This document shows positions 34,991 to 46,900 of a stretch of 64,000 bases of DNA, piece after piece. The position numbers and the translations under genes were made by a program. The notes under the pieces are model-generated. The model was not told where the DNA came from. It saw nothing but the letters and a program-made list of their open reading frames with translations, and made no database searches. The DNA comes from Sequoia sempervirens (taxonomy: Eukaryota; Streptophyta; Pinopsida; Cupressales; Cupressaceae): contig VDFB02047230.1 of the NCBI GenBank assembly GCA_007258455.2, positions 153,809,797-153,873,796 of the forward strand, in the 5' to 3' direction. Within the stretch, counting starts at the first letter, position 1. Every line of letters begins with the position of its first letter.

Positions 34991-36300
34991 GCCTATTGTG
35001 AAACATTTCAAAAAAATTGGAAGCAAGTGTTACATTAAGAGAGATGAGGATATAAGAAAATTTTATGCAAGAAGCGATGAAGGAATCTTTCTAGGTTACT
35101 CTACAAAGAGAAAAGCTTACCGGTGTTATAACAAAAGACTAAGGAAGATGGTGGAAAGTGCAAATGTCAAAGTTGATGAGGACTCTGCTAGATCATTCAG
35201 ATACTACGGATATGACTCTAATGAGCAGCAAGATAGTACAAACAAAGGGAAGAGTGTTCAAATACAGAACCAAGTCCAAATTATTCTAGAAAAACAAGAA
35301 TATCAAGAGGGAGAGACAAGTCGAAGTACTAAAGAAAGAGCAGAAGAACCTGAAGTACGAAAAAATCCAAAAATTCCAAGGTATGTAAGATTGAATCATT
35401 CAAAAGATCAAATTATAGGGGATAAGAGTAAAGGTGTACAAACTAGAAGGATAATCATAGACGAGCATTGTTTGATTTCTCATATTGAACCAAAAATGTC
35501 AGTGAAGCCTATGATGATGCACATTGGATGGAAGCTATGCAGGAAAAATTGATGCGGATTTAAAAGAATGATACATGGATTCTGGTCCCCAGACCTAAAG
35601 GTAAGAATGTGATTGGTACTAAGTAGGTGTTCCGAAACAAGCTGAATGAACAAGGAGAAGTGGTTTGGAATAAAGCAAGATTGGTGTACAAAGGGTATTA
35701 AAAAATGGAAGGTATTGATTTTGAGGAAACCTTTGCTCCTGTTGCCAGAATAGAAGTTGTGAGATTGTTTCTTTCCTATGTTGCATACAAGAACTACGAA
35801 GTCTATCAAATGGATGTAAAGTCAACCTTTCTAAATGGTGAATTGGAGGAAGATGTATATGTTGAGTAGCCAGATGGATTTCAATTGATTGATGAGAAAG
35901 ACATGGTTCGTAGACTAAAGAAATCTCTCTATGGAATCAAGCAAGCTCCTAGATCTTGGTATGCTAGATTGGATAAGTACTTGCTAAGGCTTGGATTCAA
36001 CAAAGGTATTGATGACTGCAACTTATACTTTAAGTTAGATCATGATAAATAATTAATTATTGAATTTTTTGTTGATGACATTATATTTAGAGGTAATGAT
36101 GATCTATGTATGAATTTGTTGAGGAAATGAAAAGTGAATTTCAGATGAGTATGATTGGAGAGATGAAGTTATTTTTGGGTATGCAAGTCATTCAATTAGA
36201 AGATGGGATTTTCATATCATAGTCCAAATATGTGAAAGATTTGTTGAAGAATTTTGGCATGGAAGAGTAAAAGCTTGTTGGTACCCCCACGATAATAGGA
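34991..36300 (+). pseudogene. Copia-3 post-integrase region and reverse transcriptase
   Basis: An unusually long open frame of 184 codons (34998-35552) covers KKIGSKCYIKRDEDIRKF, YARSDEGIFLGYSTKRKAY, a charged variable linker (EEPEVRKNPKIPRYVRLNHS) and a stretch before RT. RT follows in another frame: the text [20 protein letters not shown] (about 35804-35860), KKSLYGIKQAPRSWYARLDK and the catalytic box FVDDIIFRGNDD (about 36066-36101), where the usual Tyr is Phe. Frame changes near 35550 and 36110 and stops at about 35866 and 36050 inactivate it. Confidence 0.92.
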
Positions 36301-37020
36301 TGCAAAATGACACAAAATGATGATTCTCCCAAGGCAAATCAAACAAGATATAGGTCAATGATTGGCAGATTACTTTACCTAACACAAACTAGACCAAACA
36401 TTATGAGTATAGTATGTATGGTTGCTAGATTTCAGGCTGAATCAAAAGAATCTCATGTAACTGATGTTAAGAGAATCTTCAAATATCTGAAAGGAATGGT
36501 TGATTTTGGGATTTGGTATCCTAAAAATGATAATCTCACTTTGTGTGCATACACTAATGCGGATTGGGCTAGAGATGTAGACGACAAGAAAAGTACTAGT
36601 GGTGGTGCCTTCTTCCTAGGGAAGAAGCTGGTATCTTGGTTAAGTAAAAAGCAAAATTCCATCTCTTTATCTACTATTGAAGCTAAATACATTGCTGCTA
36701 CAAATAACTGTACTCAAGTAATGTGGATGAAATAAATGCTAAGAGATATTGGTGTAGTATATGATGAGCCTGTTGCCATATGCTGTGATAACTCAAGTGC
36801 AATCAATACATCAAAAAATCTAGTGCTTCACTCCAAGACCAAGTATATATCAATAAAGTTTCACTTCTTGAGGGAGAAAGTAAGTGAGAAAGAAGTCAAA
36901 CTAGATTATGTGCCTACAAAAGAGAAAATTGTTGATATTTTCACCAAGCCATTGTCAAAAGATACTTTTGAGTACCTCAAATGGTTGCTAGGGGTAATCA
37001 CCCCTCCTAATAAAAACTAG
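36301..37020 (+). pseudogene. Copia-3 RNase H
   Basis: Two almost contiguous open frames, 36307-36735 and 36736-37020, are separated by one stop. The first has MIGRLLYLTQTRPNIMSIV, KRIFKYLKGMVDFGIWYPK, CAYTNADWARDVDDKKST and SLSTIEAKYIAATNNCTQV. The second has PVAICCDNSSAINTSKN, KFHFLREKVSEKEVKLDYV and the end PLSKDTFEYLKWLLGVITPP. The first active-site Asp is Asn (YTNADW), another G-to-A change. The natural stop of the polyprotein is probably TAG at 37018-37020. Confidence 0.93.
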
Positions 37021-37097
37021 AGATGCACTTGTATGCATCAATCCATGTGTATCATAGTTATATTCTGATATGGATTGATTTTTTTGTGGCTGCTACT

Positions 37098-37357
37098 CAG
37101 GGGGAGTAGTTAAAAGTGCAAATATGTGGTTCAGTGCATGTTGATGGAAAGACATTGCTTATCTTTGTCATTGATGTCAAAGGGGGACAAGAGCATGTGA
37201 AAAAAAAAATGAGGAAAATGAGAAGAAGAGAAGAGTGTGAAAATTAGGAGGAGAAGAAGTCTTGAGGAAAAATCTAAGGGGGAGTAAGTGTTGATGAAGA
37301 GTTGTATTGATGGTGTTTTTCACATCTTGTGTGGCCATCCATGCCAAAGGGGGAGAT
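37098..37357 (+). repeat. Copia-3 cluster of polypurine-tract repeats
   Basis: Four tracts, at about 37098 (CAGGGGGAG), 37179 (AAAGGGGGACAAG), 37276 (TAAGGGGGAG) and 37346 (AAAGGGGGAGA). The last abuts the LTR TGTTGG at 37358. This matches the clusters in Copia-2 and Copia-4. Confidence 0.8.
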
Positions 37358-38614
37358 TGTTGGATGTTGCGGCTATGTTGTTGATATGCGGTTTTCATTG
37401 ATGTCAACACTACTAGCATTGATCGTATTGCAAGCTGGATACATCAAGGATATTGAGAAAATTGTTAAAGGAAGTGTTGCAGGTTGCCAGTGTATCAGTG
37501 GAGGTCATGAAGGTGAATTGTTCAGTACATTTATCATCAGGTATTGCGGTCTAAAGGGTTTCATGACGAGTGTATCTAGTTTATCCACCAAAAATTTTAG
37601 AGGTCCATGTGAAGATTTGATTGTGTTGTGAACATAAGTGTTTTGAAAGTTTTTCTATGAAAATCAGTTAGTGTTCCTGATTGAAGTTGAAGTGATTTCA
37701 ATTAGCTCAGTTGTTGCAAAAGTTTCTTTGATGGTTATTGATGCTTGTGGACACTTCTAGATCATACTCTATCTTTTTGGTACATCTGTGTTGATTGAGA
37801 GTTCGTAGATGATGATTTTTCCTTTGCTTGTTTGGTTTTCTTGTTCTTGGACAACATGGTGAATGTAATGTGTTGTGAATCCTTGAATATCACAATTCAA
37901 ATGGTTAGTGTGATTGAAGATGTTGACTTGGGACATAACTCAATATTGGCCAACTAAGTTTGATTCACATTGTAAATTGCATTATAAATCAGACCGACAT
38001 CATGTAAATGTTTTATGTTTTATATTTTATTTTTGGCCGACAAAGTTGATGTAAATCCATATTGTGGATATATAAGAGAGTTTATTTTGATCGAAGAGCA
38101 GAATGCAAGAGAGAGTGTGTGAATGTGAGAATGCAAGTGTACGAATATTGATCATGTCATTCTATTGTAGAGCATAGTGTGGAGGAGTTTGTGAGAAGTG
38201 TGAAGAAGTTTTTTGTGCTTAAACTAGAACTGTAATCAGGTTTTTTGGAGAAGCTATTCTTTTAGTTCACCACCCTATGGATCAAATCTATTTGTTTGTA
38301 AGGAAATGAGCCTTCCTTTGTAATTGAGTGGTGAGCTCTAAGTAGTGCGCCTGAATGCAAGTGCACTCCCTATATTATTCTCATTATACTTTTAATAGGG
38401 TATAAAATTGTGGACTAACATCCACCGTGGTTTTTCCCCTAATAGGGTTTCCATGTAAAAATCTTGGTGTTCTTTGTGTCTCTGATGTGCTATTTGTTTA
38501 TGGTTAATTGCTAATTCATCAAATCTAAGAAAAGTTAAGCTTGAAAATTTTGATAAATCTGTGACAACTAATTCACCCCCCTCCTCTCAGTTGTATGTCC
38601 TTGTTTTTCCAACA
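37358..38614 (+). repeat. Copia-3 3' LTR
   Basis: TGTTGGATG at the start and CCAACA at the end; 1257 bp. It is the partner of 27835-28993 and retains the last 91 bases that the 5' copy lost. TATA box at 38069. An open frame of about 100 codons (37329-37631) and its 5' LTR counterpart (27853-28098) lie in this non-coding repeat. Confidence 0.95.
38069..38076 (+). promoter_or_regulatory. TATA box in Copia-3 3' LTR
   Basis: TATATAAG in GGATATATAAGAGAG, conserved with the 5' LTR copy at 28539. Confidence 0.55.
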
Positions 38615-38619
38615 TTAAT
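38615..38619. repeat. Target-site duplication of Copia-3 (right)
   Basis: TTAAT. It pairs with TTAGT at 27830-27834. Confidence 0.75.
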
Positions 38620-41600
38620 ATTTTTTTTTAAAAATAATTCAAGTAGGTTGTTAAAATAAAAATGAAGCTAATTAAGAATTAAAGAAAAAACATATTTAAA
38701 ATTTTGAAAATTATATGGTGCACTAGAAGAGAGAATCCTCTCCAAAAGGGTATAATTTTTTTTATAAAATGATAAAAGAATTAGACAATATTTGACATCA
38801 AATGAAAACTATCAAATTCTAGTACATTTGACTTTAACAAGTTATTAGGAGGAAAATATATGTCAAGATTTCTAAAAACTCCACACACTAGATATTGAAT
38901 TTATTTATTTGGGAAAAAATAGGGGAAAATAAAATTGTTTTCTATCTTTTTCTTGATGTCAACTCAACACCACTTTTTCCTTAAATTTTCAACTATTCAA
39001 AATATGCTCTTAAATTTATAAAAAAATATATCAATTTTTTTTTTTAAATTTTGAAAAATTATAGGAATAAAATTCATCAAGAGTTCTACATTTTATTAGT
39101 TTACATCATTTTGAAATTCAAAACATAAAGACCACTTTTATGCGATCAAAGTTGAAAATTGTTGTTTGTTTTGGTTGATTCCTTTATAAAAGTGTGACAT
39201 AGGTTTGCACTTTTACCCATAATTATCTAGAATAGACATGGGATTTGATTCATAGAATCATCATTGCTTTGTAAAAGCATGATGTCAATCTATAAAGATA
39301 ATATGATAATTAAGAAGATATACTTACCTCATTGGTTGTCATGTAATAAATTGATCCTAGGTTGATTGTGGACGATGGTGATGAGTGAGTTTTATGGGAA
39401 GTCTCACTTATACTCATATGTTTAAAGACATCTTAGTTGTACTTCAATAATGAAAATCCTAGCTTAGGGTTAAGTATTATTTTGTCTTTTGAATAGCAAT
39501 CACTTAGAATGTTCTTTGAGAATGTAGTTATTCTATAAAGGTTCATATACACACTATGTATCCATATAAATTGTGTGCTCATTTTTTAACATTTTGGAGG
39601 ACCACTAAAATTATGTTTCTCCAAGATTCCTCATATTATATTAATTATAATGAAAATAATATCAAGAATTTAAAAGACAATGTTGACTAATGATTTATAG
39701 CTTAAAGTTCTAAACTTGATGAGGACTAAAATCCATATTTTCCTATACTTTCCTAATTCCTTTTACTCTAATAAAGAATTGAACAGCCAATACAAATTGC
39801 ACTCTAAGAGAGCACATCTACAATACACATTTTATTAAACAATACATGCACCTTCTACATGCTTCTATATTTAGCATACATATCAATCAACATATTCATC
39901 ACAGTAATTTTAGATTAAAATCCATGTCTACAGATATTTCCATGGATTTTATTCTCTACAATGATGATAGATAGAATGTATTTTTAACTTTAATTGTATT
40001 TTTTTAAATGTGGCAAAAGGTATTTTCTATTAATGATACTTGGATGTGCTCATTATGGTCAAGGGATGTCTAAGGAATACCTAGGCATCCTTGGGATGTC
40101 CAAGCATCCCCTACTATAACAAATATGTTTTTATCATGTTTTGGGGATATTTCCCATTTCAAAAATATTTGGGATTGGCTAGGGGACATACCTTACCTTC
40201 CTATTATCCTAGAAATGTGGAGAGGGATTGGTATGCCAATTTTAGGGTCAAGGATGCACACTTGCAGAACATATTTTTTAATTATAATAAAATTGTAATA
40301 TTTTCCTATTATACATAGATTAACTACAAATAAATTATTTTCAAGACATTTAATTCATATCAAATTATAGTAAATTTTTATCAATCATTTTTATTATTAA
40401 TTTTTTAATTGTTAGTAACTTAAATTTATACCTATGTTTTGTCCTAATGCATTTATTTTTGCACGTATATCTAGATTTATTATTTTTTATCCATTGAAAC
40501 AAGGACATTAATATGTAATACAATATAATTTTGTGACATTATTGTTATGTTTTCCACATTTTCCTCAAACATAAGTCATTTATTTGTAACATATCTATAT
40601 TGATTATAAAATAAAAATAAAAATATTTAAATAAACATAATAAAAATTATGTATTTCAAGAGCTAACAATGAAGTCTAGTTACTTTTCAATTTTTGTATT
40701 TGTATGACCTCATTTGAGCCCTAAATATCACAAAGTGTATTTTAAAACTAGTAAAATTAATGCATATAGATTGGAGGGTAAAGGGTTTCACATGGAATGT
40801 TTAAGGGAAATATATATGAATGTCAAGAACTCCATTTATAATGAACTTAATTTTTTTTTCCTTGTGTCCAAAGATTGAGTGTTTTAGTTTGTATATTTAA
40901 ATTGGTAAATCAACATATGGGCCACTAGTGGTACATACTATTATGTTTTAAATTATATACATATGATATATATTGAATGTTATGATCATTTTAGATATCG
41001 ACAACTATGTTTGTAGTTATTAGATCTAAACACAATTCAAAAGTGAGGGTGGGTTGGAGGAGATAGGGGTTTTTTTTTGGTTGGGGGGGGGAGAAATATA
41101 ACAACTAGGGATACACATAGTGTTCTACTCACTTGTTTTGGTCATATCCATTACACTGAAAGGCAATAGGAGGAATAAAAAAATTATTATGTAGACACGT
41201 CAATATGTGTTAGAATTGTACTTGTTTAAGAGAACTACATGACCCTAATTCCATATTGTGATATTAAGATAGCTTAGAACAATGGACTTATGTGCATAGG
41301 TTGTCTCATAATTTTGTATATTATTTTTAGAAATTTTTAAAATTTCAACTTAAATGTGTAGTTGAAGTTTTAAATTTTGGAGTCACATATAGCATTTTTT
41401 TTGGGCTAATTGAATTGAATAAATCTATTGGGCTCTACACCTATCCAAAAATAAAAATAAAATGCATGCATTTATACTATATGCAAGGCCTAAAGATCAT
41501 TAAAAGAAATGAACCCATTGCCACAATTTGAAAAGCCAAAAATTACAAATTTAACCAACGCTAAGGACTTTCGTATATGTATTTTGGTTAAAAAATGATA

Positions 41601-42000
41601 CTGTATCTTTTGTGTGACATTCAAAGTGTGTTCTTTACTTTAACATCTTATATTTTTTGATTAGAATTTGGGATGAAAGTATTACAATCAATATGGTGGT
41701 CACTTGGTTAATGTTGTAGGTTCCTTAATGATCTCATTAGCACATAGGATCCAATTGGTGTAGCATGTGTGTACCCTTGGTGGTTAGTTTAATTTTTTGA
41801 ACCTCTTATTCTTTGTAATATAAATATCAAGTGGGGGAATGTTATATGTATTATATATGGACCTTGCATATCTTAAATGTGTATGTGATTTAACTATTCA
41901 CTGGATGAAATGAACCTAAAACTATCATTACTCATTAAGAAATGTAGGGTGAAGTGTTGATGCCACAAGAAGAGGAGAAGCTTAGTTATAAGGACTAAGA
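38620..42000. other. AT-rich intergenic spacer
   Basis: 3.4 kb with no recognisable gene or element. It holds homopolymer runs (for example T then G runs at 41070-41093). Nothing else is supported. Confidence 0.6.
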
Positions 42001-42403
42001 ATATTCCAAATGTTGAAACTATCTTCAATAGAACCAGGGAAACACAATTCTAGAACCACGAGTCATAAGACTTCATCAAAGAGAAATCTGGACCAACAAC
42101 ATTTCTCTCGAACCTCAACCAAAAACAAAAAACCATAGTTCACAACTGGTGAACACAACTTGCACTGTACAATGAATCAGCAACCAAAAATATGGATATA
42201 ACATCTTCTAACAACCATGAACAACATATCTGAACCACACAACCATAGGATCAAATCACTAAATACATGCAACATATCTTTATTACAATTTTCTCAATAT
42301 CCTTGACATATGCAGCCAACAACAACTAGTAGATAACCAGTTGACCAGTTGACATCAATGACAATACCTTCAATCTTTCCACAATACTTTCATTCTTGCA
42401 ACA
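42001..42403 (-). repeat. Copia-4 3' LTR, partial
   Basis: The minus strand starts TGTTGCAAGAATG at 42403. About 400 bases align with 50691-50287, with roughly one difference in eleven in a sampled stretch. The remaining two thirds of the LTR are absent to the left. Confidence 0.88.
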
Positions 42404-42673
42404 ATCTCCCCCTTTGTCATTGATGGAAACACATGATGTGAAAAACCATCAAAGACAACATACTAGCTCTGAATACATTTCTCTATTTTCTCCCCCTTAG
42501 AAGATAATATCTTATATGCTTCTTCTTCTTCTTCTTCTTTCTTTTTTGCATGATTCTTCTCTCCCCCTTTGACATCAATGACAAAGGAAAAATAGTATTT
42601 TCCATTGATCTCACCTTTGACATAAAAGTAGAACACACACAATGACAACACCTGATGCTACTTGCTCCCCCTG
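42404..42673 (-). repeat. Copia-4 cluster of polypurine-tract repeats
   Basis: On the plus strand C-rich tracts occur at 42404-42417 (next to the LTR), about 42490, 42559 and 42664. Read on the minus strand they are AAGGGGGAGA-type purine tracts, two of them preceded by GATGTCAAAG or GACAAAG, as in Copia-2 and Copia-3. Confidence 0.8.
42519..42539. repeat. CTT microsatellite
   Basis: About seven CTT units inside the 3' non-coding part of Copia-4. Confidence 0.85.
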
Positions 42674-42689
42674 AGAGGTAGCCACCAAA

Positions 42690-43375
42690 ACACTAGTCCA
42701 GAAGAAAGATAGATCCATAGATCCACCAGACTGATGCATCTCCATATGAATATAGTTCAAGAAAGGAGGGGCAATAAACCCTAATTTCTCTTGGAGATAC
42801 TCGAAAGTATCTTTAGGAAGAACCTTCATGAAAATATCATAAATCTGATCCTTCGTCAAAAAATACTCAAGCTTTACTTCATTCTCCATGACCTTCTCTC
42901 TCAAGAAATGATATCTGATAGACATATACTTCATCCTCCAGTGCATCACAGGATTCTTAGAAATGTTAATTGCCATTGTTTTATCATAGAAAATAGAAAT
43001 GGGATCATCATATAACACTGTGATATCTTTTAATGTATGTTTCATCCATAGAACTTGTGTACAAGATGCAGCATCAATATATTGAGCTTTAGCAATAAAC
43101 AAAGAGACTGAATCTTGCTTCTTACTCAATCATGCCACCAATTTGCATTGAAGAAAGAATGCACCACCACTTGTACTCTTTTTGTCATCTATATATCCAA
43201 CCCAATTTGCATCTGTATAAGCACTAAGTGTAAATTCAATATGTTTAGGATACCATAATCCATAATTTGGAGTGCCATTCAAATATCTGAATATTCTTTT
43301 AACTGCAACAACATGTGTTTCCTTGGGATCTTCTTGAAATCTAGCCACAAGACATTTGGACTGCATGCATGCTAT
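42690..43375 (-). pseudogene. Copia-4 RNase H
   Basis: The frame 43366-43130 holds RFQEDPKETHVVAVKRIFRY, LNGTPNYGLWYPK and the acidic strand SAYTDANWVGYIDDKKST, where the expected second Asp is Asn. The frame 43129-42611 (172 codons) continues SKKQDSVSL, VLWMKHTLKDITVLYDDPIS, RYHFLREKVMENEVKLEYF and LPKDTFEYLQEKLGFIAPPF, then runs past the domain into the 3' leader. A single frame break separates the two near 43130. Confidence 0.9.
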
Positions 43376-43430
43376 CCGGTATAGTAGCAGTCAAATATAA
43401 TAGTCCTCCAATCATAGATCTATACTTGCT

Positions 43431-44420
43431 CTAATCAACCTTAAGTGAATTTTCATCTTTACCCAATTTGCAACCAGTCACCATAGGAGTACTTACCGGT
43501 TTGGAACCATCCATCCCAAACTTCTTCAACATCTCTCTCACATACTTAGATTGTGAAATAAAAATTATTTTCTCTGTTTGATTAATTTGTAGCCCAAGAA
43601 AGAAATTCATCTCCCCATACATAGACATTTCAAATTCTTTCTGCATTTCTTCCACAAACACGTTGCACATACTTTCATTTCCTCCAAAGATAATATCATC
43701 AACATACACAACTAAAATCAAGATTTTGTCATTTTCAATCTTAAAGTACAAATTATTGTATGTTGTACCTTTGTTAAATCCTTGTTGAATCAAATACCTA
43801 TCTAACCTCACATACCAAGCTTTAGGAGCTTGCTTCAACCCATATAAAGATTTCTTCAATCTGTACACCATATTAGGTTTATTTTTCAACTGAAATCCTT
43901 CTAGTTGTTCCATATAGACTTCTTCTAGCTCACCATTCAAAAATGTTGACTTGACATCCATCTGATAGACCTTGAAATCTTTATAAGCAGCAAGTTCCAA
44001 GAACATACTTATAGCTTCCATTCTTTCTATCAGGGAAAACATTTCTTGAAAATCTATGCCTTCTACTTGTGAGTAACCTTTACACACAAGCCTCACTTTG
44101 TTTCTGACAACTTCTCCATTCTCATTCAACTTATATCTGAATACCCGTTTTGATCCAATGATGTTTTTGTCTATTGGTCTTGGGACCAATTCTCAAGTCT
44201 GATTCTTCTCAATATGAAAAAGTTATTTCATTTCTTCTTTCCAATGTTCATCTTTACAAGCTTCACTTACTATCTTCAGTTCTATCTTAGAAAGTAAACA
44301 CAAATTCACTTCAGCAGCAACTTTGCTTCTAGTCAACACACCTTTTGTCTTATCTCCAATAATCTGAATTTTTGAATGATTCTTTTGTACATATCTAGGT
44401 TTCCTAGGGGACATCACCAG
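43431..44420 (-). pseudogene. Copia-4 reverse transcriptase (252-codon open part)
   Basis: This is the longest open frame in the window (44189-43431, 252 codons). It begins [20 protein letters not shown] and has [60 protein letters not shown] and the catalytic [13 protein letters not shown] (about 43700-43665), then [20 protein letters not shown] and [18 protein letters not shown]. The RT fold and catalytic aspartates look complete here. Upstream (44417-44223) the end of the linker is open but separated by a stop near 44195, and the N-terminal Trp-Glu-Leu block is broken. Confidence 0.95.
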
Positions 44421-44499
44421 AGCATCTTCTTCTCTTTCATTTTTTTCATCCTACTTCTCTTGCTCATCTTTTTCCCGTTGTTCCACAATTTATTATATT

Positions 44500-45170
44500 C
44501 TTGCATAGTCATGTTCATTCGATACGTATCCATCAATGTTAATGGAATTTTTCATTGTATCATCAACCTTCACATTCAAGCTTTCTACAATCTTTCTTAG
44601 CCCTTTATTGAAACATTTGTATGCCTTGATCTTAGTAGAATATCCAAGAAAAATGCCTTCATCACTTCTTGCATCAAACTTTCCCAAAGTTTTTATCTCT
44701 TTTGATATAACATTTGTTTCTAAATACCTTGAAATATTTAACTATAGGAACTCTTCCATGCCATAGCTCATAGGGAGTCTTTGTACTATTTTATCTTGCT
44801 TGAACTTGATTGAACACATAAAAAATAGTATGAATAGCTTATTTCTAGTAAAATTTTGGTCAACCAACCTCAATAATCATTGATCTAGCAGCTTCTTGAA
44901 TTGTTCTATTTTTCCTTTCAACAACTCCATTTTGATGAGGAATTCTTGGAGCAAATAACCATCTCTTTATTCCATGCACTTCACAAAACATATTAAGCTC
45001 ATGGAAGGTGAATTCTCCACCTCTATTAGATCTTAAGCATTTTATCTTCAAATTCACTTCATTTTCAACCATTGCTTTGAATGCCTTGAATCTATCTAAT
45101 GCATTTGATTTCCCTCTAAGAAATGTAACCCATGTATGTCTAGAATAATCATAAATTAAAAGCATAAATT
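44500..45170 (-). pseudogene. Copia-4 integrase core and post-integrase region
   Basis: The frame 45165-44860 gives MLLIYDYSRHTWVTFLRG, KIKCLRSNRGGEFTFHE, where the second catalytic Asp is Asn, and HQNGVVERKNRTIQEAARS with the catalytic Glu intact. The first Asp region upstream is scrambled by stops. After a degraded stretch, 44687-44493 holds GKFDARSDEGIFLGYSTKI and KCFNKGLRKIVESLNVKVDD. The D-to-N change and stops make it inactive. Confidence 0.9.
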
Positions 45171-45434
45171 ACCTTTCACCAAGTATACTTCTCACTCTTC
45201 TATGACTATAGAGATTTGTATGAACTAAATACAGTAGTCCGGTAGTAGACTATTCCTTCAATTTGTAATGATTTCTTGCTTGCTTTCCAAACTAACAATT
45301 CCTGCAACTAGCATTAGCAAGCTTTGTAATTCTTGGTAAATCTCTCACAACTTGAACAACATTTATCCTTTCCAAGTTATCAAAACTCATGTGGCGCAGT
45401 CTCCTATGCCATAACCAACTGTCATTTATCTAAT

Positions 45435-45854
45435 TCATAAAGTATCATCCATCAACGCCCTTAAGTTGATAGATATTCCATTCAAATTCTTTCCTGTAGT
45501 AATCAATGTTTTGGATCCTTTTTGGATCTCACATTTCTCATCCTTAAAAAAAATATCATATCCTTTTCTACACATATGACCAATACTCAGCAAATTATGC
45601 CTTAAACCCTTAACATAGTAAACATTGTCAGTATGATGTTTTTCATCAAAACTTATTGAACCTGTCCCACAGATTTTAGCACTAGTATCATCTCCAAACA
45701 TAACCAAGCCTCCATCATATTTCTCAAGCTTAACAAACTTACTTTTATCACCAATCATTTGATGTGAAAAACCACTATCAAATACCCAATATTTTTTCTC
45801 TTGTTTAGCATGTAGGGTAGAGATAACCATACCTTCATTTTTCTCTTTCTCCAA
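45435..45854 (-). pseudogene. Copia-4 protease and start of pre-integrase
   Basis: A 139-codon open frame. The protease site YWVFDSGFSHQMIGDKSKF keeps the catalytic Asp-Ser-Gly, unlike Copia-1, -2 and -3. It is followed by KLEKYDGGLVMFGDD, ICGTGSISFDEKHHTDNVYY, VKGLRHNLLSIGHMCRKGYD and FFKDEKCEIQKGS, the conserved strands up to the pre-integrase domain. The pre-integrase His/Cys motif lies downstream (about 45420-45300), broken by stops. Confidence 0.92.
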
Positions 45855-45869
45855 AGGGCTTTCCTTTAC

Positions 45870-46842
45870 CTATTTTTTAGAATTAGCATAAGTAGGTTCA
45901 TCCTTAATTCCCAAGAACAAGAATTCATTGTCATATAGATCTTCATATTCTGAATCCTCGTCAGATATACTAGCATTCTCATTCACATAGTAAGCTCTAT
46001 TAATCTTCTTTCCTTTCTTTTCCTTCTCATATCTTTGTTTATTCTGTTTAGCTCTTTTTGAAAATTTTGTGACATAATGACCTTTTTCTCCACAACTAAA
46101 TAATTTAAAGGGAAACTTACCTTCATACTTATAGGAGCATTTCCTCATTCTTCTTACAAATTTGGCTTCTATTTCATCAAAGTTCTCTTCATCTGGATCT
46201 TTGACTTTTGTAGCTTTAAAGGTATTCTCTGATTTGCTTTCATTCCTTAGACTCGGCTTCCTCATCTCATAAGATGTAAAAAATCCTAACAGATCCTTAG
46301 TACAAGTCTTATAATTTATAGTCTGCTCAATAGTACTCACCTTCTCACTATAAGCATCAAGAAGAGTTTTGATAATCTTCTTTGCAATCCTTGTTTCATC
46401 AATAGTAGCACCAAGTCCTCACATTCTAGTCACTATCTCATCCAATCTATGTACATACCCTTTAACATTCTCAACTTTGGACATATGTAGAAGATCAAAC
46501 TGTGTCTCCAAATTCTATAGTTTTTCCTCTTTAACTCTTTCATCACCATCATGCGGTCTTTCTAAAGAATCCTAGACTTCCTTAGTTGTCTTCAAATTCT
46601 AAACCTTGATCAACTATGAATGTACCAGACTATTCTTCAAAATGTATTTCTCCTTTGTTTGCTTCATGTGCTTTGATTTCCTTAGGTGTACTCAGACCAT
46701 TAGCAAGAGGACTGTAAGGATTTTTGTAAGCTTTCTCCACATCATATTTGCAATACTTTAGATATTCTTCCATCAATACTTTCCAGATACCATAATTAGT
46801 TCCATCAAACTGTAGATAATCATAAACCATTTTTCCAACCAT
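45870..46842 (-). pseudogene. Copia-4 gag, decayed
   Basis: It starts at 46842 (MVGKMVYDYLQFDGTNYGIW), 45 bases from the primer-binding site, with the Copia capsid opening. The middle (46630-46340) carries stops. The frame 46340-45870 includes NYKTCTKDLLGFFTSYEMRK and the nucleocapsid. The zinc knuckle reads LFSCGEKGHYVTKF, so both its first and last Cys are lost. It ends in an acidic spacer (DEDSEYEDLYDNEFLFLGIK) like those of Copia-2 and Copia-3. Confidence 0.9.
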
Positions 46843-46886
46843 CCCGTACCTTCCTCAAGTGCTTAAGCTCTTCACCAAGGAACCAA

Positions 46887-46898
46887 GATCTAATACCA
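46887..46898 (-). other. Copia-4 primer-binding site
   Basis: The minus strand reads TGGTATTAGATC, two bases after the LTR end: an initiator-Met tRNA complement with two changes. Spacing is the same as in Copia-1. Confidence 0.88.
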
Positions 46899-46900
46899 AT

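Larger units (their letters stand above)
27835..38614 (+). mobile_element. Copia-3: Copia element with both LTRs and a foreign insert
   Basis: Two LTRs (27835-28993, shortened at its 3' end; and 37358-38614) flank gag, protease, integrase, RT and RNase H in order. The flanking five bases are TTAGT (27830-27834) and TTAAT (38615-38619), a target duplication with one transition. A 3.84-kb foreign segment (30507-34347) interrupts the pre-integrase region. LTRs differ by roughly one base in ten by eye over their first 190 bases. Repeated polypurine tracts before the 3' LTR and protein similarity tie it to Copia-2 and Copia-4. Confidence 0.95.
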
